This document shows, piece after piece, positions 41,968 through 51,288 of a DNA stretch of 64,000 nucleotides. This stretch comes from Pseudofulvibacter geojedonensis (GTDB lineage: Bacteria; Bacteroidota; Bacteroidia; Flavobacteriales; Flavobacteriaceae), in NCBI RefSeq assembly GCF_042675745.1, contig NZ_JBHTJM010000006.1, forward strand, positions 248,001 to 312,000, read 5' to 3'. The translations under genes and the position numbers were made by a program. The notes under the pieces are model-generated. The model was not told the origin of the DNA. It did not search any database and was given only the letters and a program-made list of their open reading frames with translations. Each line of letters begins with the position of its first letter. The first letter of the stretch is position 1.

Positions 41968-43485
41968 GTGGAAAGCTTTATAAGATACGGTTCTTTAGTA
42001 GTTATGGCAATATACGGCATGTCGTTATTGTTCATCCTTTTCTATGCTTTAGCACAACTAAATTTGCTGGCAAACTATTTAAAAGCACAAAAGAAAAAGG
42101 ATTCAGAACCTAAATTTGATCTTGACAACCCAGATGAGGTTCCTTATATTACCATTCAATTACCTCTATACAACGAATTGTATGTTGTTGAGCGTCTATT
42201 AAACAATATTGCTGAAATAGATTACCCTAAAGATAAGTTAGAAATTCAAGTTTTAGATGATTCTACAGATGAATCAGTTAAAAGTACAGCAAAACAGATC
42301 AATGCTTTACAAAAAACTGGTTTAGACATCTGTCACATAAGACGAGAAAACAGAGAAGGTTTTAAAGCTGGGGCACTTAAAGAGGGACTAAAAATTGCAA
42401 AAGGTGAATTTGTTGCCATATTTGATGCTGATTTTTTACCTCAAAAAGAATGGCTTAAGAAAACTGTTCCTTATTTTAAAAACCCAGAAATTGGTGTTGT
42501 ACAAACTAGATGGGGACATATTAATAGGAACTACTCGCTATTAACTAAAGTACAAGCTTTTGCACTAGATGCCCACTTTACTCTAGAACAAGTAGGAAGA
42601 AATAGTAAAGGACATTTTATTAACTTTAATGGTACGGCTGGTTTATGGCGTAAAGAGTGTATTTATGATGCCGGAAACTGGGAAGGAGATACACTTACAG
42701 AAGATTTAGACTTAAGCTACAGAGCTCAGCTAAAAAACTGGAAATTTAAGTATTTAGAAGATGTTGAAACACCTGCTGAGTTGCCAGTTGTTATAAGCGC
42801 AGCTCGTTCTCAACAATTTAGATGGAATAAAGGTGGAGCAGAAAACTTCCAAAAAATGGTTAAAAGAGTTATTGGTTCAAAAGAACTATCTTTTAAAACC
42901 AAGTTTCATGGGGTAATGCATTTATTAAACAGTACCATGTTTTTAAATGTATTTATAGTAGCTATTTTAAGTATCCCAATGTTGTATATAAAAAATCAAT
43001 ATGAAGATTTACGTGGATACTTTATTGTAATGAGTTTCTTTGTAATGAGTAGCATTATATTCTTTATTTGCTATTGGTTTATGTATAGAAACATTAATGG
43101 TAAAGGATATAAAAATTTCTTCACCTATGTAGGTCACTTCTTTGCTTTCTTCTCTATTGCTATGGGATTCTCTTTACACAACACATTAGCTGTTTTAGAA
43201 GGTCATATTGGTAAAAAAAGTGAATTTGTTCGCACACCTAAATTCAATATTAGCACCTTAAAAGATTCTTGGAAAGGCAATAAATATTTGAGTAAGAATA
43301 TTTCTAAAAATATTGTTATAGAAGGAATTTTATTATTATACTTTGTTTTTGGATTAGCGAGCGCATATTTAGTAACCGTAATCGGAGGGGCAGAAAAAGT
43401 AGATTTCGGATTAGTTCCTTTTCACTTAATGTTGGTTATTGGTTTCGGCTTTGTTTTCTTTAAATCGCTTACCTCTAAAGCTTAA
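41968..43485 (+). CDS. Cellulose synthase-like processive glycosyltransferase (GT2)
   Basis: A 505-residue membrane GT2 starting with GTG. An N-terminal membrane helix (~8-35) precedes the catalytic domain with the D,D,D,Q(Q/R)xRW pattern: Asp97/98 (VLDDST), Asp153-155 (FDADF), Asp246 (TEDLD) and QQFRW at 282-286. Four C-terminal membrane helices follow (~315, ~345, ~385 and ~455-500). No PilZ domain is present. The form matches the bacterial glucan/mannan synthase-like group (CsgA-type glucomannan synthases), but the product is unknown. No bcsB or export genes are nearby. Confidence 0.88.
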   Translation: MESFIRYGSLVVMAIYGMSLLFILFYALAQLNLLANYLKAQKKKDSEPKFDLDNPDEVPYITIQLPLYNELYVVERLLNNIAEIDYPKDKLEIQVLDDSTDESVKSTAKQINALQKTGLDICHIRRENREGFKAGALKEGLKIAKGEFVAIFDADFLPQKEWLKKTVPYFKNPEIGVVQTRWGHINRNYSLLTKVQAFALDAHFTLEQVGRNSKGHFINFNGTAGLWRKECIYDAGNWEGDTLTEDLDLSYRAQLKNWKFKYLEDVETPAELPVVISAARSQQFRWNKGGAENFQKMVKRVIGSKELSFKTKFHGVMHLLNSTMFLNVFIVAILSIPMLYIKNQYEDLRGYFIVMSFFVMSSIIFFICYWFMYRNINGKGYKNFFTYVGHFFAFFSIAMGFSLHNTLAVLEGHIGKKSEFVRTPKFNISTLKDSWKGNKYLSKNISKNIVIEGILLLYFVFGLASAYLVTVIGGAEKVDFGLVPFHLMLVIGFGFVFFKSLTSKA

Positions 43486-43523
43486 AAGCGTCTCTTTTAA
43501 CCAAAAGATGATTGATTTAAGTT

Positions 43524-44033
43524 CTATTTCTGCCAACTAGCATATTCTACATAATTATTGGCTATTCTATCTATTTCCCCAGAAATGAGTTCCTTAGAAA
43601 TATCCTTTACTTTTTTAGCTGGCACACCTGCATATATACTACCCGATTCTACAATTGTGTTTTGAGTTACTACTGCTCCCGCAGCAATGATAGAATTAGA
43701 CTCTACTATACAATTATCCATAACAATACTCCCCATACCTATTAACACATTATCTTTAATAGTACAACCATGTACAATAGCATTATGGCCTATTGAGACA
43801 TTATTCCCAATAATAGTTGGGTATTTTTGATACGTACAATGTATTACTGCTCCATCCTGTACATTTACCTTATTCCCCATTTTTATATAATGTACATCTC
43901 CTCTTATTACAGCATTATACCATACACTACACTGATTTCCCATTTTTATGTCACCAACCATAGTTGCATTTTCTGCAACGAAACAATCTGAAGGAATCTG
44001 AGGTTTCTTTCCGTTAATCTCTTTTATAAGCAT
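43524..44033 (-). CDS. Gamma-carbonic anhydrase family protein (YrdA-like)
   Basis: Left-handed beta-helix protein of 169 residues with repeated hexapeptides (VVGDIKMG..., IIGNNVSIGHNA). The three likely metal ligands are His65 (GAVIHCTY) and His83/His88 (IGHNAIVHGC), as in the YrdA/CaiE branch; activity of that branch is often low or unproven. It ends the operon of the LytTR regulator, four bases downstream, with no evident functional link. Confidence 0.92.
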   Translation of the reverse strand: MLIKEINGKKPQIPSDCFVAENATMVGDIKMGNQCSVWYNAVIRGDVHYIKMGNKVNVQDGAVIHCTYQKYPTIIGNNVSIGHNAIVHGCTIKDNVLIGMGSIVMDNCIVESNSIIAAGAVVTQNTIVESGSIYAGVPAKKVKDISKELISGEIDRIANNYVEYASWQK

Positions 44034-44037
44034 ATAT

Positions 44038-44772
44038 CTAATTAAAATGGGTTAATAAATTTGCTTTTCTAGAAGGAGCCACCAACAACTCTTTATCGTT
44101 TTCTAACACTACACTACCTCCTTTTCCTTTTTTATATTTAACTATAGCATTTATATTTACTACATAGGATTTATGAATTCGCAAAAAACCTAAATTACTT
44201 AAACTCTCTTCAAAATACTTTAAGGTTTTACTCGCTAACAATTTAGCCCCTGTATTTAAGTGAATTTCAGTATAATTATCATCTGCCTGACAATATAAAA
44301 TATCTGAAGTCTTTAGTACTTCAAAACCGTCTTGTTGTGGTATGGTTATCTTCTCTTCAGTAAATATTAAATTCGGCTGAACTACTTTTTCTTGCAACTC
44401 ATTTTCCTTTTTCTTAATATCAGCAACATGATCTACTGCCTTAATTAAGTCATCTATAGAAATAGGCTTTAATAAATAATAGGAAGCATGATTATTCAAA
44501 GCATCTATAGCATAATGATCGTAAGCCGTTACAAAAATAGTTTCAAAAGACCTATCTCCTACTTTATCTAGTAAATCAAAGGCATTTCCGTAGGGCATCT
44601 CTACATCTAAAAACACAACATCTAACTCATTATTTCTTATTAAAACAAGCGCCTCATCTATATTAGCAGCTTCTCCTTGTAATTCTATATTTGGACAATA
44701 CTTGGATAGATAATTTTTTAAAATCTCTCTACTTCTAGCTTCGTCTTCTACTACTATGGCTTTTAACTTCAT
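44038..44772 (-). CDS. LytTR family response regulator
   Basis: A 244-residue two-component regulator with an N-terminal receiver domain (phospho-acceptor Asp56 in VVFLDVEMP, acidic pair ED at 10-11, Lys of LKPIS at ~106) and a C-terminal LytTR DNA-binding domain (~140-244, DILYCQADDNYTEIHL, FLRIHKSYVVNI). It starts three bases after the histidine kinase gene and is its partner. LytTR regulators of this type in Bacteroidota often control envelope or polysaccharide genes. Confidence 0.95.
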   Translation of the reverse strand: MKLKAIVVEDEARSREILKNYLSKYCPNIELQGEAANIDEALVLIRNNELDVVFLDVEMPYGNAFDLLDKVGDRSFETIFVTAYDHYAIDALNNHASYYLLKPISIDDLIKAVDHVADIKKKENELQEKVVQPNLIFTEEKITIPQQDGFEVLKTSDILYCQADDNYTEIHLNTGAKLLASKTLKYFEESLSNLGFLRIHKSYVVNINAIVKYKKGKGGSVVLENDKELLVAPSRKANLLTHFN

Positions 44773-44775
44773 TTA

Positions 44776-46968
44776 CTAATCCTTCTTTAACGTTACTATT
44801 ACTTTTGTTCCAGCATCATCATTTAAGTCTTCTATTACTACATCTACTTTATCTTGATACATATCGTTTAAAATAGCTATACGTTGCTTAATATTACCCA
44901 TTCCTTTCGATTTTTGCTTTTTCTGGTTATGGGTTTTTAATTCTTTAGATTTTTTTCTTCCAATCCCATTATCTTCTATACAAATTTGAATGGTATTATC
45001 TGTTACACTTTTAAAATGAATTGTTAGCTGTCCCTTCTCATCTTTATAACGAAGCCCGTGCCAAACCGAATTTTCTATATAAGGTTGTAACAACATAGGA
45101 GGTATTACATAATTATCTATAGCGATATCTTCATCAACAATAATATTATATTCAAACTTGTCTTGAAATCTAAAATGCTCCAATTGAGTATACAACTTTA
45201 TCAATTCAATTTCTTTAGAAAGAGGAATAAAGTCTTCTTCTGAGTTTTCTAAAACATTTCGCATTAACTTAGAAAAATCGCTTAAATAACGATTAGCAGT
45301 TCGTTCATCATTCAAGGCAATAAAACTATTAACCGAATTTAAAGCATTAAAGATAAAGTGTGGATTCATTTGAGACCTCAGCGATTTTAATGCTAACAAA
45401 TTATTATTTAGTTTTTGTTGCTTAATATTTCTGTACATATAAAAAGCCAATAGACTTAATAACAAAAGACCTCCTGCTAATCCGTAAATTAAAAACTGCT
45501 GTTGCCTATTTCTATACTCAGAGTCTTTTGTGGCTAATGCCAATTTAGATTCAGACAACTCTCTTTCTTTTTCTAACAGATTTATACGCTGTTGCTTTTT
45601 AACCAAATCTTTGCCAAACTTAGCGGCATGAGAAATCTCCTGATCTCTCTTTAAATATATTTTATCAACTAACTCTACATAAGATTGATACGTCTCTAAT
45701 GCCTTTGTATAATCTCCTACAGTTTTATAAACTTCAGATAATTTTCTAGTAGCGTCTTTCTCTACAACTAAATCTTCTTTTTTATTAGCATCAGAAATAC
45801 TTTCTTTCAAATAAGGAATTGCTTCAGAAAATTTAGATTGCTGAACATAAGCATTACCTATTTTATATTTTGTTCTTTGAGTTGTTAACGAATCTAGTTC
45901 AAATTGCTTATTCTCAAGTAACACATCTTCTTCTATACTTTCAAGTTCAGATAAGTTCTTTTTTCGCAACTCTATTTCTTCATCAAATTGTTGATTAGAG
46001 TTATAAAAATCTGCCACTCGTTCTTTTTCTATTGCTGCTCTTTGTACATTTTCATCGGCTGCCAGGTTTAATGAATTATCAAAATATGTATTTGCCTGTT
46101 GAACGTCTCCATCTAAAAAAGAAACTTCCCCTAGCTTAGAGTTCAAATCAGTAATCTTTGGTCTTACTAAATGTTTTTTAGCTATAGTTAAGCCCTTATT
46201 ATATGATTCTTGAGCTTTATTGTATTTTTTTTGAATTGCATATATATCTCCTAAATCTTCATAAACTGCAATCTGTTGCCAATTAGATAATTTTTTCTTA
46301 TCTATATTATTATACTCTCTTATAGCTTTAATATACTCTTGATTTTTAAAATAACTTTTCGCTAAGTTCAATTCAACTTCAATATTTTTTTGTTTATCTA
46401 AACTAGATTGGTAATTACTAATAGCAAGATCAAACTGTTTCCAGTGTAAGTAAATATCACCCAATGTTTTGAACGCTAAAGCTAACTGAACATCATTTAA
46501 GCCCTGAATATTTTCTAGCGATTTAGTTACCAATTGAATACCTTTTGAAGCATCCTGTTTATAAACTTTATTAGCAGAGTTTATAAAACCTATAAATTGA
46601 TTACCCTCTAAACTCTTTTTTTTACGATTGCTAAGCTCTTCTTTAGCCTCCTCTTCCTCTACATAAATTCTTAGCTTATCATTGCTATCTTTAATAATGT
46701 ATCTAACCGTTTCAATTTCTGGGTGACTAATAATTAACTCGTCTCCTACCTGGGCTTGTATTTTAAAATCTCCAGAAAGTGATGTTTGGGTTATCCCTTT
46801 TCCAATTATCTCAACCCTAACCCCCGAAAACGGATCATTGGTCTCCTTCATGATTACCTCTCCTTTAATTATTGTAGAAGTTGCATTGGAGTTATTATCA
46901 TATCCTTTATTCTGAGCTATAACAGAACACGTAAATAAGATGAATAGTATGTATATTATATTTTTCAT
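44776..46968 (-). CDS. TPR-containing sensor histidine kinase (LytS/HisKA_7TM-less type) with N-terminal carboxypeptidase-regulatory domain
   Basis: A 730-residue kinase from the ATG at 46968. Order: signal peptide (ends ~19), a carboxypeptidase-regulatory/CNA-B-like beta-sandwich (~30-95, IIKGEVIMKETNDPFSGVRV), TPR repeats (~130-420), a coiled coil, one membrane helix (~492-512, FLIYGLAGGLLLLSLLAFY), a His_kinase domain with the phospho-His in LRSQMNPHFIFNALN and an HATPase domain with ENSVWHGLRY and GIGRKKS. The TPR and beta-sandwich part lies in the periplasm, so it should sense a protein or glycan there. The mixture with a SusC-plug-like domain is unusual among kinases. Confidence 0.93.
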   Translation of the reverse strand: MKNIIYILFILFTCSVIAQNKGYDNNSNATSTIIKGEVIMKETNDPFSGVRVEIIGKGITQTSLSGDFKIQAQVGDELIISHPEIETVRYIIKDSNDKLRIYVEEEEAKEELSNRKKKSLEGNQFIGFINSANKVYKQDASKGIQLVTKSLENIQGLNDVQLALAFKTLGDIYLHWKQFDLAISNYQSSLDKQKNIEVELNLAKSYFKNQEYIKAIREYNNIDKKKLSNWQQIAVYEDLGDIYAIQKKYNKAQESYNKGLTIAKKHLVRPKITDLNSKLGEVSFLDGDVQQANTYFDNSLNLAADENVQRAAIEKERVADFYNSNQQFDEEIELRKKNLSELESIEEDVLLENKQFELDSLTTQRTKYKIGNAYVQQSKFSEAIPYLKESISDANKKEDLVVEKDATRKLSEVYKTVGDYTKALETYQSYVELVDKIYLKRDQEISHAAKFGKDLVKKQQRINLLEKERELSESKLALATKDSEYRNRQQQFLIYGLAGGLLLLSLLAFYMYRNIKQQKLNNNLLALKSLRSQMNPHFIFNALNSVNSFIALNDERTANRYLSDFSKLMRNVLENSEEDFIPLSKEIELIKLYTQLEHFRFQDKFEYNIIVDEDIAIDNYVIPPMLLQPYIENSVWHGLRYKDEKGQLTIHFKSVTDNTIQICIEDNGIGRKKSKELKTHNQKKQKSKGMGNIKQRIAILNDMYQDKVDVVIEDLNDDAGTKVIVTLKKD

Positions 46969-47480
46969 TTCACTTTCTATAAAGCATAGAAAACCTTTAA
47001 TACCCAACCTTAAAAGGGTTTCATTTGGCTAAAGCTACATACTTTTTATCAGACTGTAAAATCAACTTCTCTATAATCTATCATAATATTTAAGCTAACT
47101 ACATACTTCTCTCAATAAACAAACCATTTCACTCATTCAAAACTATACTTAACTCATTTTAGGTTTTTCTTAAGAATGCCTGCTTTTAATTTTACTTCAA
47201 ATAATAATCTGCTCGTTGAGAGTTTTTAAAACAATTACTATGAAAAAAACACTCTTTCATTTATTACTACCAACCAATTACTTATGAAAACTATGACTTG
47301 GTTATAAATCTAGATATTCTCTAACCCGTAGTTCAAGTAAGAATGGACTTAAAGTTACTCTAAATAGCAACCTAAGTCTAGCCCTCAACCAAAAACAGAC
47401 CATAAATGCCATGTCATTTAACCAAACGGAAATATTGACATAAAAGAATTAAAGAAATAAATTTTAAAACGTTAAACACT
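46969..47480. other. Long intergenic region with a possible decayed gene
   Basis: About 510 bases between the divergent kinase and VWA lipoprotein. Between 47239 and 47459 there is a signal-peptide-like start (MKKTLFHLLLPTNYL, then stop) and, further on, open stretches such as NGLKVTLNSNLSLALNQK and NGNIDIKELKK in different frames. This looks like a short protein broken by frameshifts, but no family can be named. The rest holds nothing I can support. Confidence 0.4.
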
Positions 47481-48641
47481 ATGAAAACTTTAAAAACAAT
47501 TAGTCTTTTAGCTTTATCTATAAGCATGCTCGCTTGTAAAGCAGAAAGTAAAAAAACTCCTGAGTTAATTGCCATTACTACTTATGCAAAGCCTATTACA
47601 AAAAACACCATTAAAGTAGCTTTATTATTAGATACCAGTAACAGTATGGATGGCTTAATTGATCAAGCTAAATCTCAATTATGGGAAATCGTCAATGAAT
47701 TATCGTATGCAAAATGCGAACATGAGCGCCCTAATTTAAACATAGCCTTATATGAATATGGGAATGACGGACTACCTCAACAAAAAGGCTATATTAGACA
47801 GGTTAGCCCTTTTACAAACGATTTAGACTTAATTTCAGAAAAACTATTCTCTTTAACCACAAATGGAGGTAATGAATATTGCGGGCAGGTAATTAAAACA
47901 AGTATCGATAATTTAGACTGGGGAAATAATAAAAACGACTTAAAACTAGTTTTTATAGCTGGTAATGAACCTTTCACCCAAGGACCTGTTAGCTATTTAG
48001 ATGCAACTACAGACGCAAAAGAAAAAGATATTAGCATTAATACTATATTCTGTGGAAATTATCAGAATGGTATTTCTAGCAAATGGCAAGAAGGAGCTTT
48101 GTTAACTAACGGAGATTATATGGCTATAGATCATAACCAACAAACAGTACACATTGCAACACCATATGATGACTATATACTAGAGTTAAATATAAGATTA
48201 AACAAAACCTACATCCCTTACGGTTCTCAAGGAAAACGCAAATACGAAGCACAAGCCATACAAGACGAAAATGCTTTTAGCTATGGAAAAAGCAACGTTG
48301 TAAGCAGAACTATTAGTAAAAGTTCTGGCTTTTACTCTAATAGCAAATGGGATTTAGTTGATGCTGAACAAGAAGAAGACTTTAATTATGACGAAGTAGA
48401 TAAAAAACATTTACCTCAAGAATTACAAAAACTCTCAAAAAAAGAATTAGCTCAATATGTAGAAAAGAAGCGTTTAGAGCGTGAAAGAATTCAAAAAGAA
48501 ATTCAAGAGCAAAACAAAAAACGAAAAATTCATATTGCTAATGAAAAGAAGAACAATAAAATTAATAATGGTTTAGAAAATGCAATGCTAAATGCTATAA
48601 AAAAACAGGCCGAAAAGAAAAACTATAAGTGGGATAAGTAA
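47481..48641 (+). CDS. VWA domain lipoprotein
   Basis: A 386-residue lipoprotein (signal ending ISMLACKAES) with a von Willebrand factor A domain at ~44-235. The MIDAS motif is LLDTSNSMDGL, with the later Thr and Asp positions in SLTTNGGNEYCG and VFIAGNEPF. The C-terminal ~110 residues are strongly charged and predicted to form a long coiled coil (KKRLERERIQKEIQEQNKKR). It probably binds a periplasmic or surface protein through a metal ion. Single gene with a terminator. Confidence 0.88.
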   Translation: MKTLKTISLLALSISMLACKAESKKTPELIAITTYAKPITKNTIKVALLLDTSNSMDGLIDQAKSQLWEIVNELSYAKCEHERPNLNIALYEYGNDGLPQQKGYIRQVSPFTNDLDLISEKLFSLTTNGGNEYCGQVIKTSIDNLDWGNNKNDLKLVFIAGNEPFTQGPVSYLDATTDAKEKDISINTIFCGNYQNGISSKWQEGALLTNGDYMAIDHNQQTVHIATPYDDYILELNIRLNKTYIPYGSQGKRKYEAQAIQDENAFSYGKSNVVSRTISKSSGFYSNSKWDLVDAEQEEDFNYDEVDKKHLPQELQKLSKKELAQYVEKKRLERERIQKEIQEQNKKRKIHIANEKKNNKINNGLENAMLNAIKKQAEKKNYKWDK

Positions 48642-48660
48642 TTGATTATTCTGTATAATA

Positions 48661-48690
48661 AAAAAGCTCGACATGTGTCGAGCTTTTTTT
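48661..48690. terminator. Bidirectional intrinsic terminator
   Basis: Arms AAAAAGCTCGACA and TGTCGAGCTTTTT meet in a near-continuous palindrome (48661-48688), giving U-runs on both strands between the VWA gene and porP. Confidence 0.9.
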
Positions 48691-48709
48691 ATATAATATT
48701 ACCTAACTA

Positions 48710-49720
48710 TTAGTTAATAGCTGGACAGTTACAATCGTATTTTTCTGGCTTACAAAATAAATTCAATCCTAAAGTAATTTGGTGGAAACCTCCATCAATT
48801 AACTTTAACTGACCTGTTTGGTGAGAATATGTATAACCAAACATATATTTATCATAATTAACACCAATAAATGGAGTTATGTATTGTAGCTTTTGACTTT
48901 CAGCAGAGCCACTACTAGTTGCATATTCTGCTCCGTCTAAACTTCTTCTGTACGATAATCCTCCCCACACTTTACCAAAATCTAAAGTTTTATAAACCTT
49001 AGCATTTACATCAAACTGAGATTCTTTAGTTTCAGTAATATGATGAAACATTACAGAAGGTTCTATTTTCCAGCTACTGTTTAAACCTGAAAACACGTAT
49101 CCCATAGAAAATATAAAACGCTGTAAATTTTTAGTTTCTTTATCTGGAGAATACAAATCTCTAGCACTTCCCATAACATTCTTTACTGTAAAGTGAGCGT
49201 AAAAATCTAATAAATGGTAAGAAACTCCTAAATCTACATTAAAGTATGTTGCAGACTCTTCAGTTGTATTAGCCACCACTGGATCTACACCTGTTAAGTC
49301 TATCCATTCTGACTGATCTAACTGACTTTGAATTAGACCTGCACTTAACCCAAAAGAAACCATATTTAAATCAACTTCATTTCTAGATAAAAGCAAATGG
49401 TGAGCATATGTTAAATAAGCACCTGTTCTACTATGGTAACCGTTACCATCTTTAAACAATATTGCTCCCCCAGCAGATGGTCTATCCTCATTAAATCTAG
49501 TATTGATACTTGCAGTGTATAGCGCTGGTGCATTTTCTTGTCCAAACCATTGCTGCCTACCTGTTACTCTAACCTTTGTACAGCTAGAAGCTCCAGCCAT
49601 AGAAGGGTGTATTAGGTAATAGTTATCGGTTAAATAATCTGAATAAACAGGTAATGTTTCTTGTGCTGTTGCTCCAAATGCAACAAACAAGGCTATTAAT
49701 AAGTAGATTTTTTTCACCAT
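48710..49720 (-). CDS. PorP/SprF family type IX secretion system membrane protein
   Basis: A 336-residue beta-barrel protein: signal peptide MVKKIYLLIALFVAFGATAQ, then the family opening LPVYSDYLTDNYYLIHPSMAGAS and SRTGAYLTYAHHLLLS; it ends in a short Cys-rich tail (FCKPEKYDCNCPAIN). PorP/SprF proteins link secreted adhesins such as SprB-type proteins to the T9SS at the outer membrane. No large adhesin gene is adjacent, so this is a lone copy. The extra C-terminal Cys cluster is not in the classical family as I know it. Confidence 0.92.
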   Translation of the reverse strand: MVKKIYLLIALFVAFGATAQETLPVYSDYLTDNYYLIHPSMAGASSCTKVRVTGRQQWFGQENAPALYTASINTRFNEDRPSAGGAILFKDGNGYHSRTGAYLTYAHHLLLSRNEVDLNMVSFGLSAGLIQSQLDQSEWIDLTGVDPVVANTTEESATYFNVDLGVSYHLLDFYAHFTVKNVMGSARDLYSPDKETKNLQRFIFSMGYVFSGLNSSWKIEPSVMFHHITETKESQFDVNAKVYKTLDFGKVWGGLSYRRSLDGAEYATSSGSAESQKLQYITPFIGVNYDKYMFGYTYSHQTGQLKLIDGGFHQITLGLNLFCKPEKYDCNCPAIN

Positions 49721-50092
49721 CCTAAATGTCGTTTCAAACGTGTCTTATCGGGGTTAAGATTATTAATTAACTATCCTTCAAAATCGGACACTTTTTTTTG
49801 ATAATCGTCAAATATAAAAATTTTTAGAAAAGAATCATCATTAATTTTGGGTTTATATTCAAAATAAAAACGATCACTTTTTGAATTGCTCCAAAACCTT
49901 AGTCATAAATAACAGAAGAGTTTACAACGATTCTATCCGTTTTTACCCTACCCCCAAACATTAAAAAAATATTCTTTTTTATATAAAAGAAACATTTTAA
50001 CGGACAAATACCCTAATTGTTTAATCAAAAAAGTTTTCCTGCACAAACAACTCAATTAGCTATTTATACGTATTTTTGCAAAAAAAAATCTC
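49721..50092. promoter_or_regulatory. Divergent promoter region of porP and the NifU-like gene
   Basis: A 372-bp region without genes. On the minus strand TATATTTG at 49816-49809 is a full -7 box for the PorP/SprF gene (about 90 bases upstream of its ATG). On the plus strand TATTTTTG at 50071-50078 is a full -7 box 14 bases before the NifU-like ATG. No further hairpin of note. Confidence 0.6.
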
Positions 50093-50995
50093 ATGAAAGA
50101 GCATCAAATAACTATTACCAAAACTAACACTGATAGCATAGTTAAATTTGAATCCAATCACTTTTTAACCGAGCATCAAAACTTTGAATATAATAATATT
50201 GACGAGGCTACAAATTCTAATTTAGCTAAAGAACTTTTCTATTTACCATTTGTAAAAAAAGTTTATATTTCTGGTAATTTTGTTGCTGTTGAAAAATATA
50301 ATATTGTTGAATGGGGTGACGTAGAAGAAGATTTAGCAGAACAAATTAAAGAATATCTTAACTCTGGGAAAGAAATTGTTTCTGGAGACAATCCCAACAA
50401 AAAGGTTCCTATATCTGTTTACGCAGAAAGTACACCAAACCCATCTGTAATGAAGTTTGTAGCTAACAAAAAATTAGTTCCAACTATTTTCGAGTTCAAA
50501 AATATTGATGATGCAAAAATTTCTCCCTTAGCTGCAAAACTATTTCATTTTCCTTTTGTGAAAGAGATTTTTATGGATGAAAACTATATCTCTATTACCA
50601 AATACGATATGGCTACATGGGAAGATATTGTTATGCAACTAAGAGATGAAATTAGAATTTTTATTGCTGATGGTAATACTATAGTTGACACAACTGCAGA
50701 AAAACCGAAAAAGGAAGTTGCTCCAGAAGTAAACTTAGACCTAGAAAACTTAGACGATGTTTCTGAAAAAATTATAGATATACTTAACGAGTATATTAAA
50801 CCTGCTGTGGCTGGAGATGGAGGTAATATTATGTTTCAATCTTATAATGAGGACTCAAAAATAGTAGAAGTAATTTTACAAGGAGCTTGTAGTGGTTGCC
50901 CTTCTTCTACTATGACTCTTAAAAGTGGTATAGAAACAATGTTAAAAGAAATGATTCCTGGGAAAATCGAATCTGTTGTGGCTATTAACGGTTAA
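50093..50995 (+). CDS. NifU-like Fe-S scaffold protein with two Nfu N-terminal domains
   Basis: A 300-residue protein. Two Nfu_N domains in tandem occupy ~1-100 and ~105-200; only the second keeps the ESTPNPSVMKFV signature. The C-terminal NifU domain (~220-300) has the cluster-binding CxxC in QGACSGCPSSTMTLK. It carries or delivers 4Fe-4S clusters to client enzymes. Ordinary Nfu proteins have a single N-domain (~190 residues), and the doubled form is seen in Bacteroidota. A terminator follows. Confidence 0.93.
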   Translation: MKEHQITITKTNTDSIVKFESNHFLTEHQNFEYNNIDEATNSNLAKELFYLPFVKKVYISGNFVAVEKYNIVEWGDVEEDLAEQIKEYLNSGKEIVSGDNPNKKVPISVYAESTPNPSVMKFVANKKLVPTIFEFKNIDDAKISPLAAKLFHFPFVKEIFMDENYISITKYDMATWEDIVMQLRDEIRIFIADGNTIVDTTAEKPKKEVAPEVNLDLENLDDVSEKIIDILNEYIKPAVAGDGGNIMFQSYNEDSKIVEVILQGACSGCPSSTMTLKSGIETMLKEMIPGKIESVVAING

Positions 50996-51060
50996 TCTTT
51001 ACTCATTATTTTAGCCTTTAGCTTTTTTCACATACAAAATCATTAAAATAATAACTATTA

Positions 51061-51084
51061 AGCGCCTAATTAAAGGCGCTTTTT
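51061..51084 (+). terminator. Intrinsic terminator after the NifU-like gene
   Basis: Arms AGCGCCT (51061-51067) and AGGCGCT (51074-51080) are followed by TTTTT on the plus strand. It lies 65 bases after the stop codon. Confidence 0.85.
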
Positions 51085-51211
51085 AATTGCATTAAAGTAT
51101 CAAAATATTCATTGTGTATTTACAAATTACGATACACCGATAAAAAACAATCTTTTATCTACCAACTTACATTTGGTGAAAAAATAGAATATCTAAAGAA
51201 AATCCTATTTT

Positions 51212-51219
51212 TACATTTG
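51212..51219 (+). promoter_or_regulatory. Predicted -7 element of mscS
   Basis: TACATTTG matches TAnnTTTG, about 70 bases upstream of the ATG at 51289. No -33 box is clear. Confidence 0.5.
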
Positions 51220-51288
51220 TAAAAATATTGTTTCATATTTACCTACTAATCACACTGAAGCAGTACTAACTTTAATTAAAAAATAAAC

